Shown here in pieces: positions 32,401 through 42,086 of a stretch of 64,000 nucleotides of DNA. How positions within the stretch are numbered: position 1 is the stretch's first letter; every line of letters starts with the position of its first letter. The notes beneath the pieces were generated by a model, which was given only the letters and a program-made list of their open reading frames with translations, was not told the DNA's origin and made no database searches. Source of the DNA: Desulfitobacterium metallireducens DSM 15288 (GTDB taxonomy: Bacteria; Bacillota; Desulfitobacteriia; Desulfitobacteriales; Desulfitobacteriaceae); contig NZ_CP007032.1 in the NCBI RefSeq assembly GCF_000231405.2, forward strand, positions 682,001 to 746,000. The letters run 5' to 3'. The translations under genes were made by a program, and so were the position numbers.

Positions 32401-32462
32401 TCTAAAATTTGTTGATAGGCGTATGGTCCAAAGGCGTACATTTTTAAAACTAAAGGTTTCAT
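29409..32462 (-). CDS. sbcC: exonuclease subunit SbcC
   Basis: A 1017-aa SMC-like ATPase partner of SbcD (Rad50 homologue), which processes hairpins and blocked DNA ends. The N-terminal Walker A is NGPTGSGKTSILDA. Two long Gln/Glu-rich coiled-coil arms (about 180-480 and 560-830) flank the zinc hook CPVCGSTHHP. The C-terminal ABC signature GTLSGGETFLASLSLALG and Walker B LFVDEGFGTLD are intact. Its start overlaps the sbcD stop by four bases, so SbcD and SbcC are made in a coupled fashion. Confidence 0.96.
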   Translation of the reverse strand: MKPLVLKMYAFGPYAYQQILDFAELKGRSFFLINGPTGSGKTSILDAICFALYGTTSGSSRTGKSMRSDHADVSIQTEVEFEFAIGEKHYKVNRWPEQERPSKRGGGTTIAPAKAELYLHTEYGNYELLASSWREVTEKVEALLGFKSEQFRQVVLLPQGDFRKLLTASSDEREAIMQTLFKTDLYRLIEDKLKAKAKELTQLHKELLHDQELILQEASVANLSDLETELEQKRQDEIQFNKQVGELEQQLKNAQAEITTATQAEDQWKERETAEDELNKLITKISVVDQFRQDLTKALAAATIADTETLLNQQTQDVKTLQAHQEVQEKALQSGKQQFELSQQTLKAQENKAPEREKAVAEIHRLQQLSGTVQALALSRKEALETQKALHSALERKNHFQLQLEEAQKTQQSKAEQVQVLLLLSTEAPSRRMELEKLQSFLDKRQNLEGEKKKCLTAERQLSSSLRKLEQSEDQLKELKLVYSALQQAWLNGQAGVMASQLAEGTSCPVCGSTHHPQPAAFVSDTPDENTLKRKHTELEQAENNVKLLQTSYHQESNERDLSAQKVQSLSEELGNYAQMELVTLTSELEHARSTYQEALRATQQLETLRNEVATWADQRTQLESEQVESEKAWELANIAVQKAQAILEERQGNVPTELQDPQSLQKALQETQTLQSRLNFDWEEAQKNEQLSLQNLTKLQADFDNTLANLSRTQERLIQIQAEFNARLETSGFLTVEQYAQSKWPPERIMKVQEHIKDFELNLSASKQRVQRSKERTEALARPDLERLHQVAATLQQEYETALRHHSELLHTLESKKRWYDRLNEIKQKAETLSSRYAVIGRLSEVANGQNDYRLTLQRFVLGALLDDVALAANERLKTMSRGRYYLQRTMDRARKNTAGGLDLEVFDNYTGFARGVGTLSGGETFLASLSLALGLVDVVQSYAGGIHLDTLFVDEGFGTLDPESLDFAIKALLDLQQGGRLVGIISHVPELKERIDARLEVTPTSKGSVAAFKVG

Positions 32463-33613
32463 ACGGATACCTCCCGTGCATCGCGGAAGACTTCCTCGAG
32501 TACACCTGCTAATTCACCCTCTTGCTCTGGGTTTAAGGCTTGTCCAGACATTTGCTCAAAAAAGGAGGCGAAAAGTTCTTTCTCCGTCAACTTACGATGA
32601 TCATCTTTTAATCCCAGTAAGTTTCCTGTATTTGTGATGTAAGGTCGTTCAATCGCTAAGACATTGGGGAAAACGTTACGAAGTTGTCCGATTGGATCAA
32701 GAATAGGATCGGTATCTTTGAGCACGATCTGTAGATAATCCTCAGAATTGCCTAGAGTGTCAGCATGTTCGAGAATTTCCTTAAAGTAACCTTCAAGGAT
32801 TCGGACATCCCGGCGGGGAGATAAAGGAATGCTTTCGATATGAGCATCACCTTGAGCATCTAGCTCAACGAGGTTGATTCCTTTCGTTTGATGCGCCTCA
32901 GAAAAGGAATATTTAAACAGAGATCCGGGATAGCGGATGGAGTCATTTCCTACTTTTTGAGAATGATGCAAGTGGCCTAAGGCAGTGTAATTAAAGGGCT
33001 TAAACAGATCTGCACTGACCATACCGCTTCCTCCGACGGAAAGGGGTCTTTCCGAATCAGTAACAGATCCGCCACTGAGGAAAGCGTGAGCGATAGCTAC
33101 TTTACGTGAGGAGTCCGGAATTTGTTTTAAAGCATGCTGAATCATAAAATTTAAAGCGTGCTCATGATCCAAGGCTTCTGGTTCTTGAAGACGTTCCCTC
33201 ACCACCGATGGTTCTGCGTAAGTAAGGGGAACAAAATGAACTGGGCCGTATTCATCTTCTAAAATAATGGTTCTAGGTTTACCCGTGAGTGGGCCGAAGA
33301 CATGAAGTCCTTGTCGTGTAAGAAGTTGATTCCCAAAGCCGAGTCGTTCGGGGCTATCATGGTTTCCCGCAATCAAAATGACGGGCGTTTGGTAATCTAA
33401 GATGATTTGGGAGAGTGTCTCATTTAAAAGTTCCACAGCTTCGGTGGGAGGCACAGCACGATCATAGATATCTCCAGCAATCACCACAGCTTGGGGTTTG
33501 CTGTCGCGAATTAAATCCAAAAATTGGTCGAGTAAGTAAGCTTGATCTTCGGTCAAATGGATGCCATGAAAAATTCGGCCAAGATGCCAGTCTGAGGTAT
33601 GAAGAAAGCGCAA
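32459..33613 (-). CDS. sbcD: exonuclease subunit SbcD
   Basis: A 384-aa Mn2+-dependent nuclease (Mre11 homologue). Calcineurin-like phosphoesterase motifs appear in order: HTSDWHLGR, GDIYDRAVPP, GNHDSPERLG, an AHAF segment and GHLHHSQ. The C-terminal capping domain follows. The ATG at 33613 has GGAGG upstream on the minus strand. First gene of sbcDC. Confidence 0.96.
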   Translation of the reverse strand: MRFLHTSDWHLGRIFHGIHLTEDQAYLLDQFLDLIRDSKPQAVVIAGDIYDRAVPPTEAVELLNETLSQIILDYQTPVILIAGNHDSPERLGFGNQLLTRQGLHVFGPLTGKPRTIILEDEYGPVHFVPLTYAEPSVVRERLQEPEALDHEHALNFMIQHALKQIPDSSRKVAIAHAFLSGGSVTDSERPLSVGGSGMVSADLFKPFNYTALGHLHHSQKVGNDSIRYPGSLFKYSFSEAHQTKGINLVELDAQGDAHIESIPLSPRRDVRILEGYFKEILEHADTLGNSEDYLQIVLKDTDPILDPIGQLRNVFPNVLAIERPYITNTGNLLGLKDDHRKLTEKELFASFFEQMSGQALNPEQEGELAGVLEEVFRDAREVSV

Positions 33614-33779
33614 GGGGGGAACCTCCTTTAGTCAGATTTCCTGATTATACTCTAGCATAACAATTCGTCAAAAATTTGTTATCCCCTCTGAAACTTTTTG
33701 AGAACATGAATCGTATATCAAGTGTAGAAACAAAGAACAAAGAGAACAAAGTACAGAATTTAATCAGGAGGAAAGAAAT

Positions 33780-34232
33780 ATGACAGACAAATTATATCGT
33801 TCAGGCGTCGATAAAAAACTCGGCGGAGTATGTGGGGGTCTCGCAGATTACTTTGATATTGATGCAACGCTGATCCGACTGATTGTTTTGATCACCTTTT
33901 TTATGGGGGGGATGGGCTTTCTCGCTTATATTCTCGCATGGGTGATCATTCCTTTGAATCCAGAGGATCAGTTGGGAGTGCATCCACAAAATGTTAGAGA
34001 TGAAATCCGCTCCAGTGTTCAGGATTTTTCAAGTAGCGCTCAGGGTTTTGCAGAAGATCTCAAGGCTACGCATCCGGAGCGTCGCAAGAGATATGTGGGA
34101 ATTGCGTTGATTGTCTTAGGAATTCTATTTTTATTAGAACAATGGATGCCGTTTTTCTTTGATTGGGGTAAGATGTGGCCGATCTTTCTCATTATCATTG
34201 GGGTTGGAGTAATTTGGAGGAGGGACAGATAA
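33780..34232 (+). CDS. PspC domain membrane protein
   Basis: A 150-aa protein of the phage-shock/envelope-stress group. The PspC domain is at the N-terminus (KLYRSGVDKKLGGVCGGLADYFDIDATLIRLIVLITFF), followed by helix 2 (FLAYILAWVIIPL), a charged linker, and two more helices (about 105-123 and 128-146). ATG with AGGAGG at 33767. TAATG overlap with the next gene gives a two-gene envelope-stress unit. Confidence 0.9.
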   Translation: MTDKLYRSGVDKKLGGVCGGLADYFDIDATLIRLIVLITFFMGGMGFLAYILAWVIIPLNPEDQLGVHPQNVRDEIRSSVQDFSSSAQGFAEDLKATHPERRKRYVGIALIVLGILFLLEQWMPFFFDWGKMWPIFLIIIGVGVIWRRDR

Positions 34233-35197
34233 TGCGCCACGCAGTCGATTCAGTAAGTCGGGGGTTACTCTTTATCGCTTTGGGGATTGTCTTTTTCCTC
34301 AATACGTATGGAATTTTGCCTTGGGGCTTTTGGGTTAATGTCGCAGATCTTTGGCCACTTCTCTTCATCTTAGGCGGGATCGCTCTTTTATTGAATAAAC
34401 GGGTTCCTTTCAGTACAGTTCTGCTTGTTTTTTTGATTGCCCTAGTGGGATATTCCTTTGTGCCTGGTAATAATCACCTGAAGTATCAAGGCCCTTATCA
34501 TACGGGATCAGGTGGAAGTATGGATTTTGCGGTTCCGCTCGAAGAAGGAATTAATAAAGCAAATGTTGCCCTTAATTTAGGGGGGGCGGACATCAATCTT
34601 AATACAGTAGCGCCAAAGACTAATTCTAAAAATATACTTGAGGGACAATATGAGTGGACGGCAAATGTTAATCCTTCTTCAGATCAATCGCCTAAGCTAT
34701 CCCAGAATAGAAATGGGGATACCTTAAACATCGAATTTGATGCCGAAAAAAGAATAGGTAATGGAGAAAGTAAGCTAGACTTTACGCTTAATCCGCAGAT
34801 TGACTATGGAAACATGGAAGTTAATGCAGGAGCGTTCAATGGAACTTTGGACTTAAGTCAATTGCGGATGAGTAATCTCGATATTAATAGTGGGGCAAGC
34901 CAGCTGGAATTACGTTTTGGAGACACAGGAACGAAGACTCAAGCAGAGGTTAATGCGGGAGCCTCAAAAGTTACGTTAGTCGTTCCCGAGCAAGTGGGGC
35001 TTAAAATTAAAATTAGTGGTTTTACAAACAGTACTAATTTTGCTGGGGATGGGCTATTTTTACAGGATAAAGAATGGGTGAGTCCTAACTATGATTCAGC
35101 AAAGTCGAAGATAGATCTATCAATGTCGGTAGCGGCTGGAAAAATTGATTTAGTAAGGCCTGACACTCCAAGCGCTAGCTCTGATAAAATTTACTAA
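34232..35197 (+). CDS. LiaI/LiaF-like TM plus toastrack-domain protein
   Basis: A 321-aa membrane protein: an N-terminal block of three to four short helices (to about residue 75) of the LiaI-LiaF TM type, then an extracytoplasmic beta-rich domain (about 95-305) of the toastrack/DUF2154 kind, with repeated short strands (GGADINLNT, NAGAFNGTLDLSQL, NSGASQLELRFG, NAGASKVTLVVP). Such proteins act with PspC in membrane-stress sensing. The start is ATG 34232 (GGAGGAGGG upstream), overlapping the PspC stop by one base. A longer frame into the PspC gene is not needed. Confidence 0.85.
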   Translation: MRHAVDSVSRGLLFIALGIVFFLNTYGILPWGFWVNVADLWPLLFILGGIALLLNKRVPFSTVLLVFLIALVGYSFVPGNNHLKYQGPYHTGSGGSMDFAVPLEEGINKANVALNLGGADINLNTVAPKTNSKNILEGQYEWTANVNPSSDQSPKLSQNRNGDTLNIEFDAEKRIGNGESKLDFTLNPQIDYGNMEVNAGAFNGTLDLSQLRMSNLDINSGASQLELRFGDTGTKTQAEVNAGASKVTLVVPEQVGLKIKISGFTNSTNFAGDGLFLQDKEWVSPNYDSAKSKIDLSMSVAAGKIDLVRPDTPSASSDKIY

Positions 35198-35225
35198 AGT
35201 ATCATATAAGATGAGATAAAGCATG

Positions 35226-35266
35226 AATAATCCCGTAACAAAATAAAATGTTACGGGATTATTTGG
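35226..35266 (+). terminator. terminator after the PspC/toastrack unit
   Basis: A perfect 14-bp stem AATAATCCCGTAAC (35226-35239) with 35250-35263, loop of 10. Placed to serve either side before the convergent symporter gene. Confidence 0.8.
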
Positions 35267-35306
35267 TATACATATTAAGTGGTATAGATACGGCATGAAT
35301 TAAAGG

Positions 35307-36686
35307 TTATTTTCCGACGATGGGAATAGGCTCATCAGAAACCTCATCCAATCGGTCTTCCCAGAGATATTTCTTTGTTTCAGATACGATGATGGGGCTT
35401 AAGAGAAGTAATGCGACAAGGTTCGGAATGGCCATCAAGGCGTTGAACGCGTCTGCCATATCCCATACTAAAGGAAGGCTCATAATGGAGCCAAGGAAAA
35501 CTGCAATAACCCAAAAAAGACGGTAGGGCGTAATGGCAATTTTACCAAATAGGTATTCAATTGCTCTTTCACCATAGTAAGACCAACCGAGGATGGTTGA
35601 AAATACGAAAGTGAGTAGACCAACGGTAAGTACAATCGGACCAATTACGGGGATTTGCTCAAAAGCCATGTTGGTCAGAGCAGCTCCTTTTAAGCCTTCC
35701 GCTGCTGCAGGGTTACTTATGATGCTACTGACAACAACAAGTCCGGTCATTGCACAGACTACGACTGTATCCCAGAAAGTTCCGGTAGAAGACACCAGAG
35801 CTTGGCGGACAGGATTTCTCGTTTGAGCTGCAGCTGCTACGATTGGAGCAGAACCTAAGCCAGACTCATTGGAGAAGAGACCTCGAGCAATACCGTATCG
35901 AGCAGCCATCATAACGCTAGCTCCAATGAAGCCGCCACCAGCTGCATGAGGGGTAAAAGCAGATTGGAAGATTAAAGAGATGGCGGGTGCTACAAATTCA
36001 GAATTCATGGCTAAGATAATGATACATCCTAAGACATAGAAAATGGCCATAAAAGGAACAAGCATCTCAGTGACTCGAGCGATGGATTTGATTCCACCAA
36101 GAATAACGGCAGCTGTGAGGATCGCCATGATTGCCCCGCTGATATAGGGAGAGATATGAAAGGTTTCATTCACCATAGCTGAAATGGAATTCGCTTGAAC
36201 GGTGTTACCGATCCCAAAGGCGGCGATCGATGTAAAGATAGCGAACAATATGGCAAGCCATTTTTGACCCAGCCCGTTTTCGAGAGCATACATTGGACCA
36301 CCAAGCATTGTTCCATCAGACGTTTTAACCCGGTATTTAACGGATAAAAGGGCTTCCGAGTATTTTGTTGCAATACCGAATACTCCCGTCAACCAGCACC
36401 AAAGCACAGCACCAGGACCACCAAGTGCAACTGCCGTCGATACTCCAACAATATTACCGGTACCAATGGTAGCAGCCAAAGCTGTAGTGAGGGCACCGAA
36501 TTGACTGACATCCCCCTCAGCGGATGTATCCTTAGTTACCGAAAGTTTAATCGCTTTGAAGGTGTACTTTTGAATAAAGCGGGTGCGAAAAGTTAGGAAT
36601 AAGTGCGTACCGAAAAGTAGAATCAGCATCGGGGGACCCCAGAGGTATGTGTTTAACCAGAGAATAAAATTGTGAAATGCATCCAT
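35307..36686 (-). CDS. alanine/glycine:cation symporter (AGCS family)
   Basis: A 459-aa inner-membrane Na+ or H+ coupled amino-acid symporter. AGCS hallmarks are GALTTALAATIGTGNIVGVSTAVA (helix with the family signature), GGPGAVLWCWLTGVFG, YSEALLSVKYR, GGPMYALENG, and RGLFSNESGLGSAPIVAAAA. ATG at 36686 with AGGAGG upstream. The tandem glycine riboswitch and terminator in its leader indicate glycine as the effector and probably a transported substrate. Confidence 0.93.
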   Translation of the reverse strand: MDAFHNFILWLNTYLWGPPMLILLFGTHLFLTFRTRFIQKYTFKAIKLSVTKDTSAEGDVSQFGALTTALAATIGTGNIVGVSTAVALGGPGAVLWCWLTGVFGIATKYSEALLSVKYRVKTSDGTMLGGPMYALENGLGQKWLAILFAIFTSIAAFGIGNTVQANSISAMVNETFHISPYISGAIMAILTAAVILGGIKSIARVTEMLVPFMAIFYVLGCIIILAMNSEFVAPAISLIFQSAFTPHAAGGGFIGASVMMAARYGIARGLFSNESGLGSAPIVAAAAQTRNPVRQALVSSTGTFWDTVVVCAMTGLVVVSSIISNPAAAEGLKGAALTNMAFEQIPVIGPIVLTVGLLTFVFSTILGWSYYGERAIEYLFGKIAITPYRLFWVIAVFLGSIMSLPLVWDMADAFNALMAIPNLVALLLLSPIIVSETKKYLWEDRLDEVSDEPIPIVGK

Positions 36687-36750
36687 GTTTTGTCTCCTCC
36701 TTGTTTTCTCAATCTGTTTTTATTTAGCTTGAGGACTAATCCTTATATAA

Positions 36751-36780
36751 AAAGAGCCAAATCAGGAAAGATTTGACTCT
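36751..36780 (-). terminator. glycine-riboswitch-controlled terminator
   Basis: On the minus strand AGAGTCAAATC (36780-36770) pairs with GATTTGGCTCT (36763-36753) with one mismatch, then TTTTTATATAA. Lies between the riboswitch and the symporter gene. Confidence 0.8.
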
Positions 36781-36837
36781 GGAGTGCTAGCGTAAGTCTA
36801 AGAGAGATCGCGTTTTAGAGCTATCTCCTAGATAAAC

Positions 36838-37005
36838 TAATACTCTGTCCTTTTGCCTGAGAGATTTAAAAATAATCTTATGTTGCCCCTTCGGCGCCCA
36901 ATTTGGGTCTCTCCAGAGTGCTGTCAATTTACGGTCTAAACTTGAAATCAAGTACCTGAAAGTTTAACTTCTTCGGCGGGCAATAGCCACTCTCCCGTAA
37001 ATATC
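36838..37005 (-). ncRNA. tandem glycine riboswitch
   Basis: Read on the minus strand: GGGAGAGTGGC (36996-36986), then GCCGAAGAAGTTAAACTTTCAGG, then a second aptamer CTGGAGAGACC...GCGCCGAAGGGGCAA...AATCTCTCAGGCAAAAGGACAGAG ending near 36840. Two GCCGAAG...CAGG cores in series are diagnostic of the gcvT glycine riboswitch. It controls the AGCS symporter through the terminator at 36751-36780; whether glycine turns it on or off cannot be settled by eye. Confidence 0.94.
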
Positions 37006-37123
37006 ATCCAGTAATATGCAGTTGTTTTAAAGCTAATTATCTAATATTATAATTTTTTAGATTATTATATTCAAGGGATATATTAGGATAAAGTGACAGA
37101 AAGCCTCATGAATTATGTATACT

Positions 37124-38854
37124 TTACAGGATATCAAGATGAAAGCGATTTATTTCGAGTTTGAGGTTTTGCGCTAATTCGGTAAGGTTAAGATTCGCTA
37201 CTTTTAAGTCCTCAAGCGACGCGTTTTGTTCCTCGATTCCAGCATAAACAGTTTGGGCTTGAGCAGCCGTCTCACGGCTAACCTCATCAACATCGCGAAC
37301 CGCGGCTGTGACGGTTTGACTCGAGGAAGAGATGCTGTAGATCGACTGTGTGACTTCTTGAATTTCACTCATAACGTTTTGAATGAGCTCAGTGATGCTG
37401 TCGAATCCTTCTCCAGCATGATTAACGACTTCAATTCCTTCATTGACTAAACTTGCGTCATTTTGCATCGATTGAATGGCATCTTGTAAATTATTTTCGT
37501 TGTCTTGAATTAAGACCACGATTTCGCGGGTTGCTCCAGCGGTCTGCTCGGCGAGCTTTCTGACTTCTGCGGCAACAACGGAAAAACCGCGTCCGTTTTC
37601 ACCTGCTCGAGCCGCTTCAATGGCTGCATTAAGGGCGAGCAGATTGGTTTGATCAGCGATTCCGGAAATGACTTCGGTGATGTCAGAAATTTGGCGTGAA
37701 CTCTGAGACAATTTCTGAATCGCCGCTTGAACACTCTTTGTTCCCTGACCAATATAAGACATTTGAGTCATCGCTTGAACAACGGCTTTTTGACCTCCCT
37801 GAGCTGTATTCTCTGTTTTTTCAACGAGTCTCGTGACACTAGAACTGTGTGTAGCAATAGACTTTACTGTAGAAGAAATTTCTTCGATACCGTTTAAGGT
37901 GCTATCAAGGGAAGAGGATTGTTTGGCTGTTCCTGCAGCAACATGATCGATTGAGGCGGCTATTTGATCTGAGGTGAGGGCTGTTTGTTCTGTTACGAAG
38001 AGAAGCTGGTTTGAGGAATCAGCTACATGTTGTGCGGAAATTTGGATATGTTTTACAAGATGCTGAAGATTTTCTAACATCTTGTTTACTCCAGTTGCAA
38101 GCCGCCCTGCCTCATCGCGGGCTTGACCCGTCAGCGGCTGTACATCTAAATTTCCGTCCGCAATTTTTTCAACTGTCTGAAGGATGAGCTTTAAGGGCTT
38201 GGAAATTAACCGGGACAGCCATAAACCGATAAGTAAAGCGATAAGGCCTGCTGCAAGAGGAAGTCCAAATAGAATTTTTTCGGCTCTGGCAAAATTAAGA
38301 TTATCTCTTGCGAGAGTTGCTTCCGCTTCTTGAGTGTTAAATTCCAGAAGCTCAGTATAAATCGTATTACTTTCAAATAAGCTTTGTGCAGTTTTGGTTT
38401 GATATTCTTGATAGATCTGAGCTGGGTTTTCGGTGTCCATGCGGGTGAGGATTTTTTGACGCTCAGTGTTTGTTGCTGCGATCAGTTCTTGCAACCGGGT
38501 TAGACGCTGTTCTTCATAAGGTTCAAGCGGCAGAGCCTGATATTTTTCTAGCGCTTCAGCGCCAAGTGCTGCTGAGATATTGGCTTCAGTTATAAGCGTT
38601 CGTTGGGTACCTGATTCAGTTGCGGCGAGGAGAGCTTGGGTAGTGAAGAGCTCTGAATTTTTTGACCGGCTTGCCGCATCGCTTAAAAGTTCGATTGAAA
38701 GGGTTGAATTGGAGTAAATCGAATTCATAGCCTGTTCGGCTTGAAGATAATAAGAATAACCAGTGTAACTTAAGACTCCCATAAAGAGAATCATGAGCAA
38801 AACTAAGGAAATGATTTTAGAAGCGGTTTTCCAATGTCGAAATCCAATCATCAA
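37124..38854 (-). CDS. methyl-accepting chemotaxis protein
   Basis: A 576-aa transmembrane chemoreceptor: helix 1 (about 12-34), an extracellular four-helix-bundle-like sensor (about 35-190), helix 2 (about 193-214), HAMP ([25 protein letters not shown]), then the signalling coiled coil with the conserved hairpin tip containing [20 protein letters not shown] and [20 protein letters not shown] overlaps the stop of the upstream diguanylate/phosphodiesterase gene by four bases, so receptor and c-di-GMP protein are coupled. Confidence 0.95.
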   Translation of the reverse strand: MMIGFRHWKTASKIISLVLLMILFMGVLSYTGYSYYLQAEQAMNSIYSNSTLSIELLSDAASRSKNSELFTTQALLAATESGTQRTLITEANISAALGAEALEKYQALPLEPYEEQRLTRLQELIAATNTERQKILTRMDTENPAQIYQEYQTKTAQSLFESNTIYTELLEFNTQEAEATLARDNLNFARAEKILFGLPLAAGLIALLIGLWLSRLISKPLKLILQTVEKIADGNLDVQPLTGQARDEAGRLATGVNKMLENLQHLVKHIQISAQHVADSSNQLLFVTEQTALTSDQIAASIDHVAAGTAKQSSSLDSTLNGIEEISSTVKSIATHSSSVTRLVEKTENTAQGGQKAVVQAMTQMSYIGQGTKSVQAAIQKLSQSSRQISDITEVISGIADQTNLLALNAAIEAARAGENGRGFSVVAAEVRKLAEQTAGATREIVVLIQDNENNLQDAIQSMQNDASLVNEGIEVVNHAGEGFDSITELIQNVMSEIQEVTQSIYSISSSSQTVTAAVRDVDEVSRETAAQAQTVYAGIEEQNASLEDLKVANLNLTELAQNLKLEINRFHLDIL

Positions 38855-41052
38855 ATGCCAGTCCCTTCATTTTTTTGAATCCGAAGCGGTTCAATTCGAT
38901 AAGCATTTCCCGGGATAGTTTTCGTTTCTTTTTTGAGATGTGCAGCATGTTGGGCAATCTCAGCGGGGGTTAAGGCATCATTTTCCGGTAGGATGAGGGC
39001 AGCAAGCGCAACACTGAGATGATTTGCTCCAACCATGTGCTCGGTTTTTATTTTGAACTCAGCGATGATTGCTTCACAGAGTTCTTCGAGTTGGGTTCTC
39101 TCAGTGATGAATAAAAAGTCGTCCCCGCCGATGTGACCGACAAAGGCGGATTCGTGGTCGAAGCCGCCAGCTCTGAGTAATATCTCGCCCAATAGCTTGA
39201 TGACCATATCTCCTCTTTGAAATCCAAAGGAGTCATTATAATATTTGAAGTGATTGAAGTCTGCATAAATGAGGGTAAATGATTTCCTATTAGTAATCCT
39301 TTTTTGAATCTCTTGTTCGATCGCAATATTGCCCGGTAATCCGGTCAACGGATTAGCTCCTCGAGCAATCTTGATTTGCGTAGCCGCCATTGCTTTGATG
39401 AGAGAAGCGACTTTAACCATGCCAACGGCTGTTTGCTGGTGTATGACGACGAGCCCGTCATACAGTTGGGCATCAGAACGAGACATGGCAAGGGTCGAAG
39501 CGATCTCAATCGGTGTATTATCTTCAAGCATAAGCAGGTTTGAGTCCATAAGCAGGGTGATGGGGCGTTCCATATAGAGACTTACTCCGTAGCGGGTCCC
39601 AAGCGAAGAATAGAATTTATCGCGGTGAATAACCCCGTTAACTCGTTTATGTTCAGCGATTCCTATGAACCAGATGTTAGGATGAGTTCGAAAATACTCG
39701 TCAACAACGTGAACGGAGTCGTCAGGGTTAAAAAGGGGAAGCGGTTCGACCAGGGAAAGAATGGTATTGCTATCCTGGACATTCACGTTGTGTCTGTTTT
39801 TAACTAACTCAAGACTCCGGGGATTGATCACGGCACGCTCAAAAGAAGGGTGGGCAACAAAATAGCCTTGAACGTAATCTACACCTAATTGAACAACGGT
39901 CCGCATTTCGGCTTCGGTTTCAACTCCCTCGGCGAGAAGACGGCAGCCAATGCGGCGGGAAAAGGTGCTGAAAGTTTCGAGCAAGGCCCATTTCGTCGGA
40001 TCGGTATGAATAGATTGGATCAGTGAGCGGTCAATTTTTAGAAAATCAGGCTGAAGTTCGGCGATGGATTGTAAAGAGGAATAGCCTGCTCCAACATCGT
40101 CCAGGGCTATGAGATAGCCTTGGCTTTTGTAGTGCTCCAAGGCTTCACGGAAGGTGGAAAAATCCTGAATAGCGCTGCGTTCTGTAATTTCAAGGACGAC
40201 GTCAGAAGGCTTTAGATTTTTTTGAGCAAGAAGTTTACGCGTTTGGCCTGAAGCAAAATCTGGATCAGTTAAAATCTGGGGATTAACATTAAGAAATAAT
40301 AGCTCTTGAGGCTTGAGGACTTTAGAAGAACTTGAGATTGCACTTCGCCGGCATAATGTTTCAATTGGATAAAGCTCTCCAATCTTTTCAGCAAAGGGAA
40401 AAAGCTCAGCAATATTAGAAAAACAAGTGGGGGCTTTCATTCTGGCTAAAGCTTCAAAGCCAAAGATTTCGCCTCGTTTAACATCAAGGATGGGTTGATA
40501 AGCAGAGGTTAAATGGTTTTCCTGATGAGTTAATAATCGATGAATCTCATCCTTGCGTTCATCATATTGAGGATCGGGTTCAGATTTATTTAAGCGGAAA
40601 GCTTCCTTCACTGCGTTATAGAGCAAATAATCGGCACTTCTTGAGGCTTGAGGTTTACATTCAACAAATCCTGTTCGTATATGGATGTTTTCCAATACAA
40701 ACTCTTGAATTCGAGTATTGATTTTGCTTTGAAGTGAAGGAAGCCAGGGAGTAATGAACGTTTGAAAATCAAAAGAGACCTGAGTGTGAGGTACAAAGTA
40801 GATTACAAAGTCATCACCGCCTCTGCATTCAAGCAGCGTTGTTTTAAAGAGATGAGCATGCTGCTTAAGGTTATGATTAATTTCTTTTTCTACTTCTTCG
40901 AGAATTCGGTTACAGGTTTTATAGCCGCGACGGAACTCAACTTCGTGAAATTTAACGATATCGAGATAGAGGACCCAGATGGAACGCCCATCGCGCAGAA
41001 TTTGGTAGAGTTGACGTTCATGAGGTTGGTTATATTGCGCACTGTTGTTCAT
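38851..41052 (-). CDS. GGDEF-EAL-CBS-GGDEF cyclic-di-GMP protein
   Basis: A 733-aa cytosolic protein with four blocks. An N-terminal GGDEF-like domain (about 20-130) carries RGGDDF at 77-82. An EAL domain (about 180-410) has FEALARM (Glu200), [18 protein letters not shown] and LAEGVE, so it is probably a working phosphodiesterase. A CBS-like region (about 430-560) follows, then a C-terminal GGDEF domain (about 580-730) with [20 protein letters not shown] and GGDDF, which is compatible with cyclase activity. No membrane segment. First gene of a pair with the chemoreceptor. ATG with AGGGGA upstream on the minus strand. Confidence 0.9.
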   Translation of the reverse strand: MNNSAQYNQPHERQLYQILRDGRSIWVLYLDIVKFHEVEFRRGYKTCNRILEEVEKEINHNLKQHAHLFKTTLLECRGGDDFVIYFVPHTQVSFDFQTFITPWLPSLQSKINTRIQEFVLENIHIRTGFVECKPQASRSADYLLYNAVKEAFRLNKSEPDPQYDERKDEIHRLLTHQENHLTSAYQPILDVKRGEIFGFEALARMKAPTCFSNIAELFPFAEKIGELYPIETLCRRSAISSSSKVLKPQELLFLNVNPQILTDPDFASGQTRKLLAQKNLKPSDVVLEITERSAIQDFSTFREALEHYKSQGYLIALDDVGAGYSSLQSIAELQPDFLKIDRSLIQSIHTDPTKWALLETFSTFSRRIGCRLLAEGVETEAEMRTVVQLGVDYVQGYFVAHPSFERAVINPRSLELVKNRHNVNVQDSNTILSLVEPLPLFNPDDSVHVVDEYFRTHPNIWFIGIAEHKRVNGVIHRDKFYSSLGTRYGVSLYMERPITLLMDSNLLMLEDNTPIEIASTLAMSRSDAQLYDGLVVIHQQTAVGMVKVASLIKAMAATQIKIARGANPLTGLPGNIAIEQEIQKRITNRKSFTLIYADFNHFKYYNDSFGFQRGDMVIKLLGEILLRAGGFDHESAFVGHIGGDDFLFITERTQLEELCEAIIAEFKIKTEHMVGANHLSVALAALILPENDALTPAEIAQHAAHLKKETKTIPGNAYRIEPLRIQKNEGTGI

Positions 41053-41108
41053 AATTCATTCCCCTTTAGTACAACGGATAACTATTGAAGTCTTAAGGTA
41101 ACACCTTG

Positions 41109-41162
41109 TTACTGGCGTTTCATAAAATTCAAATACCCTGCGGTAGTATTTCCTCTGCTCAT
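41109..41162 (-). CDS. possible 17-aa upstream ORF of the c-di-GMP gene
   Basis: MSRGNTTAGYLNFMKRQ on the minus strand, ATG at 41162 with a GAGGTGTG ribosome-like site, ending 56 bases before the GGDEF-EAL start. A leader peptide is possible. It is short enough to be chance. The rest of the 41053-41384 gap holds only the Pho repeats described next. Confidence 0.25.
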   Translation of the reverse strand: MSRGNTTAGYLNFMKRQ

Positions 41163-41288
41163 TCTCACACCTCGTTAATTTATTCTTCATGTTTATTACA
41201 AGTTTAAAAGTTAATCGTTAATTTTATATTAGAAAGATAGAAGGAATTATTAAGATCTGTTAAATTTTATGTAAAGTATACATAAGCG

Positions 41289-41340
41289 TTAACAGGAATT
41301 TAACTAATTCTTCACTATGAGTTAACATGAAAAGTATAAA
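41289..41340 (+). promoter_or_regulatory. Pho box array and promoter of phoB
   Basis: Four TTAACA-like hexamers at an exact 11-bp period: TTAACA 41289, TTAACT 41300, TTCACT 41311, TTAACA 41322. A -10-like TATAAA is at 41335-41340. This is the layout of Gram-positive PhoP/PhoB boxes, indicating autoregulation. Confidence 0.85.
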
Positions 41341-41384
41341 ATGAATTCAATACTTAATATTTGAACCGGTGGGAGGGGCGTCTA

Positions 41385-42086
41385 ATGTCTAAGGTTTTGT
41401 TAATTGAAGATGAAAAAGAGATTCAAGAATTGGTGAGTTATAATCTGAAAAGGGAAGGGTATGACGTTAGAATAGCCGGCGATGGGAAAAGCGGATTGAA
41501 GATGGTGTATGCCGAGCATCCGGATTTAGTCCTGTTAGATGTTATGTTACCTGAGCTGGATGGCTACGAAGTGTGTAAAGCGATTCGAGCAAATCCTGAA
41601 AGCGCAAATCTACCTATAATAATCTTGAGTGCCAGAGATGAAGTAGCGGACAAAGTCATCGGGCTTGAATTAGGAGCAGATGATTACGTGACCAAGCCCT
41701 TTAGTCCTCGAGAATTACTTGCGCGGGTCAAAGCCAGATTCCGTGAGGGTAAGCGTAATAATGATCTTGAGAAGGAAAAGACGATCAGCTGGGGAGATTT
41801 AGAACTCAGGACGGATAGCTATATCGCTACTGTGGCAGGGGAGAACATGAACCTAACGGCTAAGGAGTTTGAACTGTTGCATATTTTTCTTAATCGACCC
41901 AATCAAGTTTTTAGCCGAGAATATCTCATGCAAAAGGTATGGGGGTATCAAACAAGTGGTGATACGCGAACGGTCGATGTTCATATCAGTAATTTAAGGA
42001 GTAAGCTCAAATCTCTGGGCCCAATCATTGAATCCGTACGAGGTATTGGATATCGCTTCGCCTCAAATCAATTAACGAAAAATTAA
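41385..42086 (+). CDS. phoB: phosphate response regulator PhoB/PhoP
   Basis: A 233-aa OmpR/PhoB-class response regulator. The receiver domain (1-120) has the acidic pair EDE (about 9), phospho-acceptor Asp in LVLLDVMLPELDGYE (about 53), Thr/Ser in IIILSARDE and Lys in ADDYVTKPFSPREL. The winged helix (about 140-230) has DVHISNLRSKL and SVRGIGYRF. GGGAGGGG at 41370-41377 fixes the ATG at 41385; an in-frame TTG at 41361 is upstream of that site. It precedes pst directly, with no histidine kinase gene beside it. Confidence 0.93.
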   Translation: MSKVLLIEDEKEIQELVSYNLKREGYDVRIAGDGKSGLKMVYAEHPDLVLLDVMLPELDGYEVCKAIRANPESANLPIIILSARDEVADKVIGLELGADDYVTKPFSPRELLARVKARFREGKRNNDLEKEKTISWGDLELRTDSYIATVAGENMNLTAKEFELLHIFLNRPNQVFSREYLMQKVWGYQTSGDTRTVDVHISNLRSKLKSLGPIIESVRGIGYRFASNQLTKN

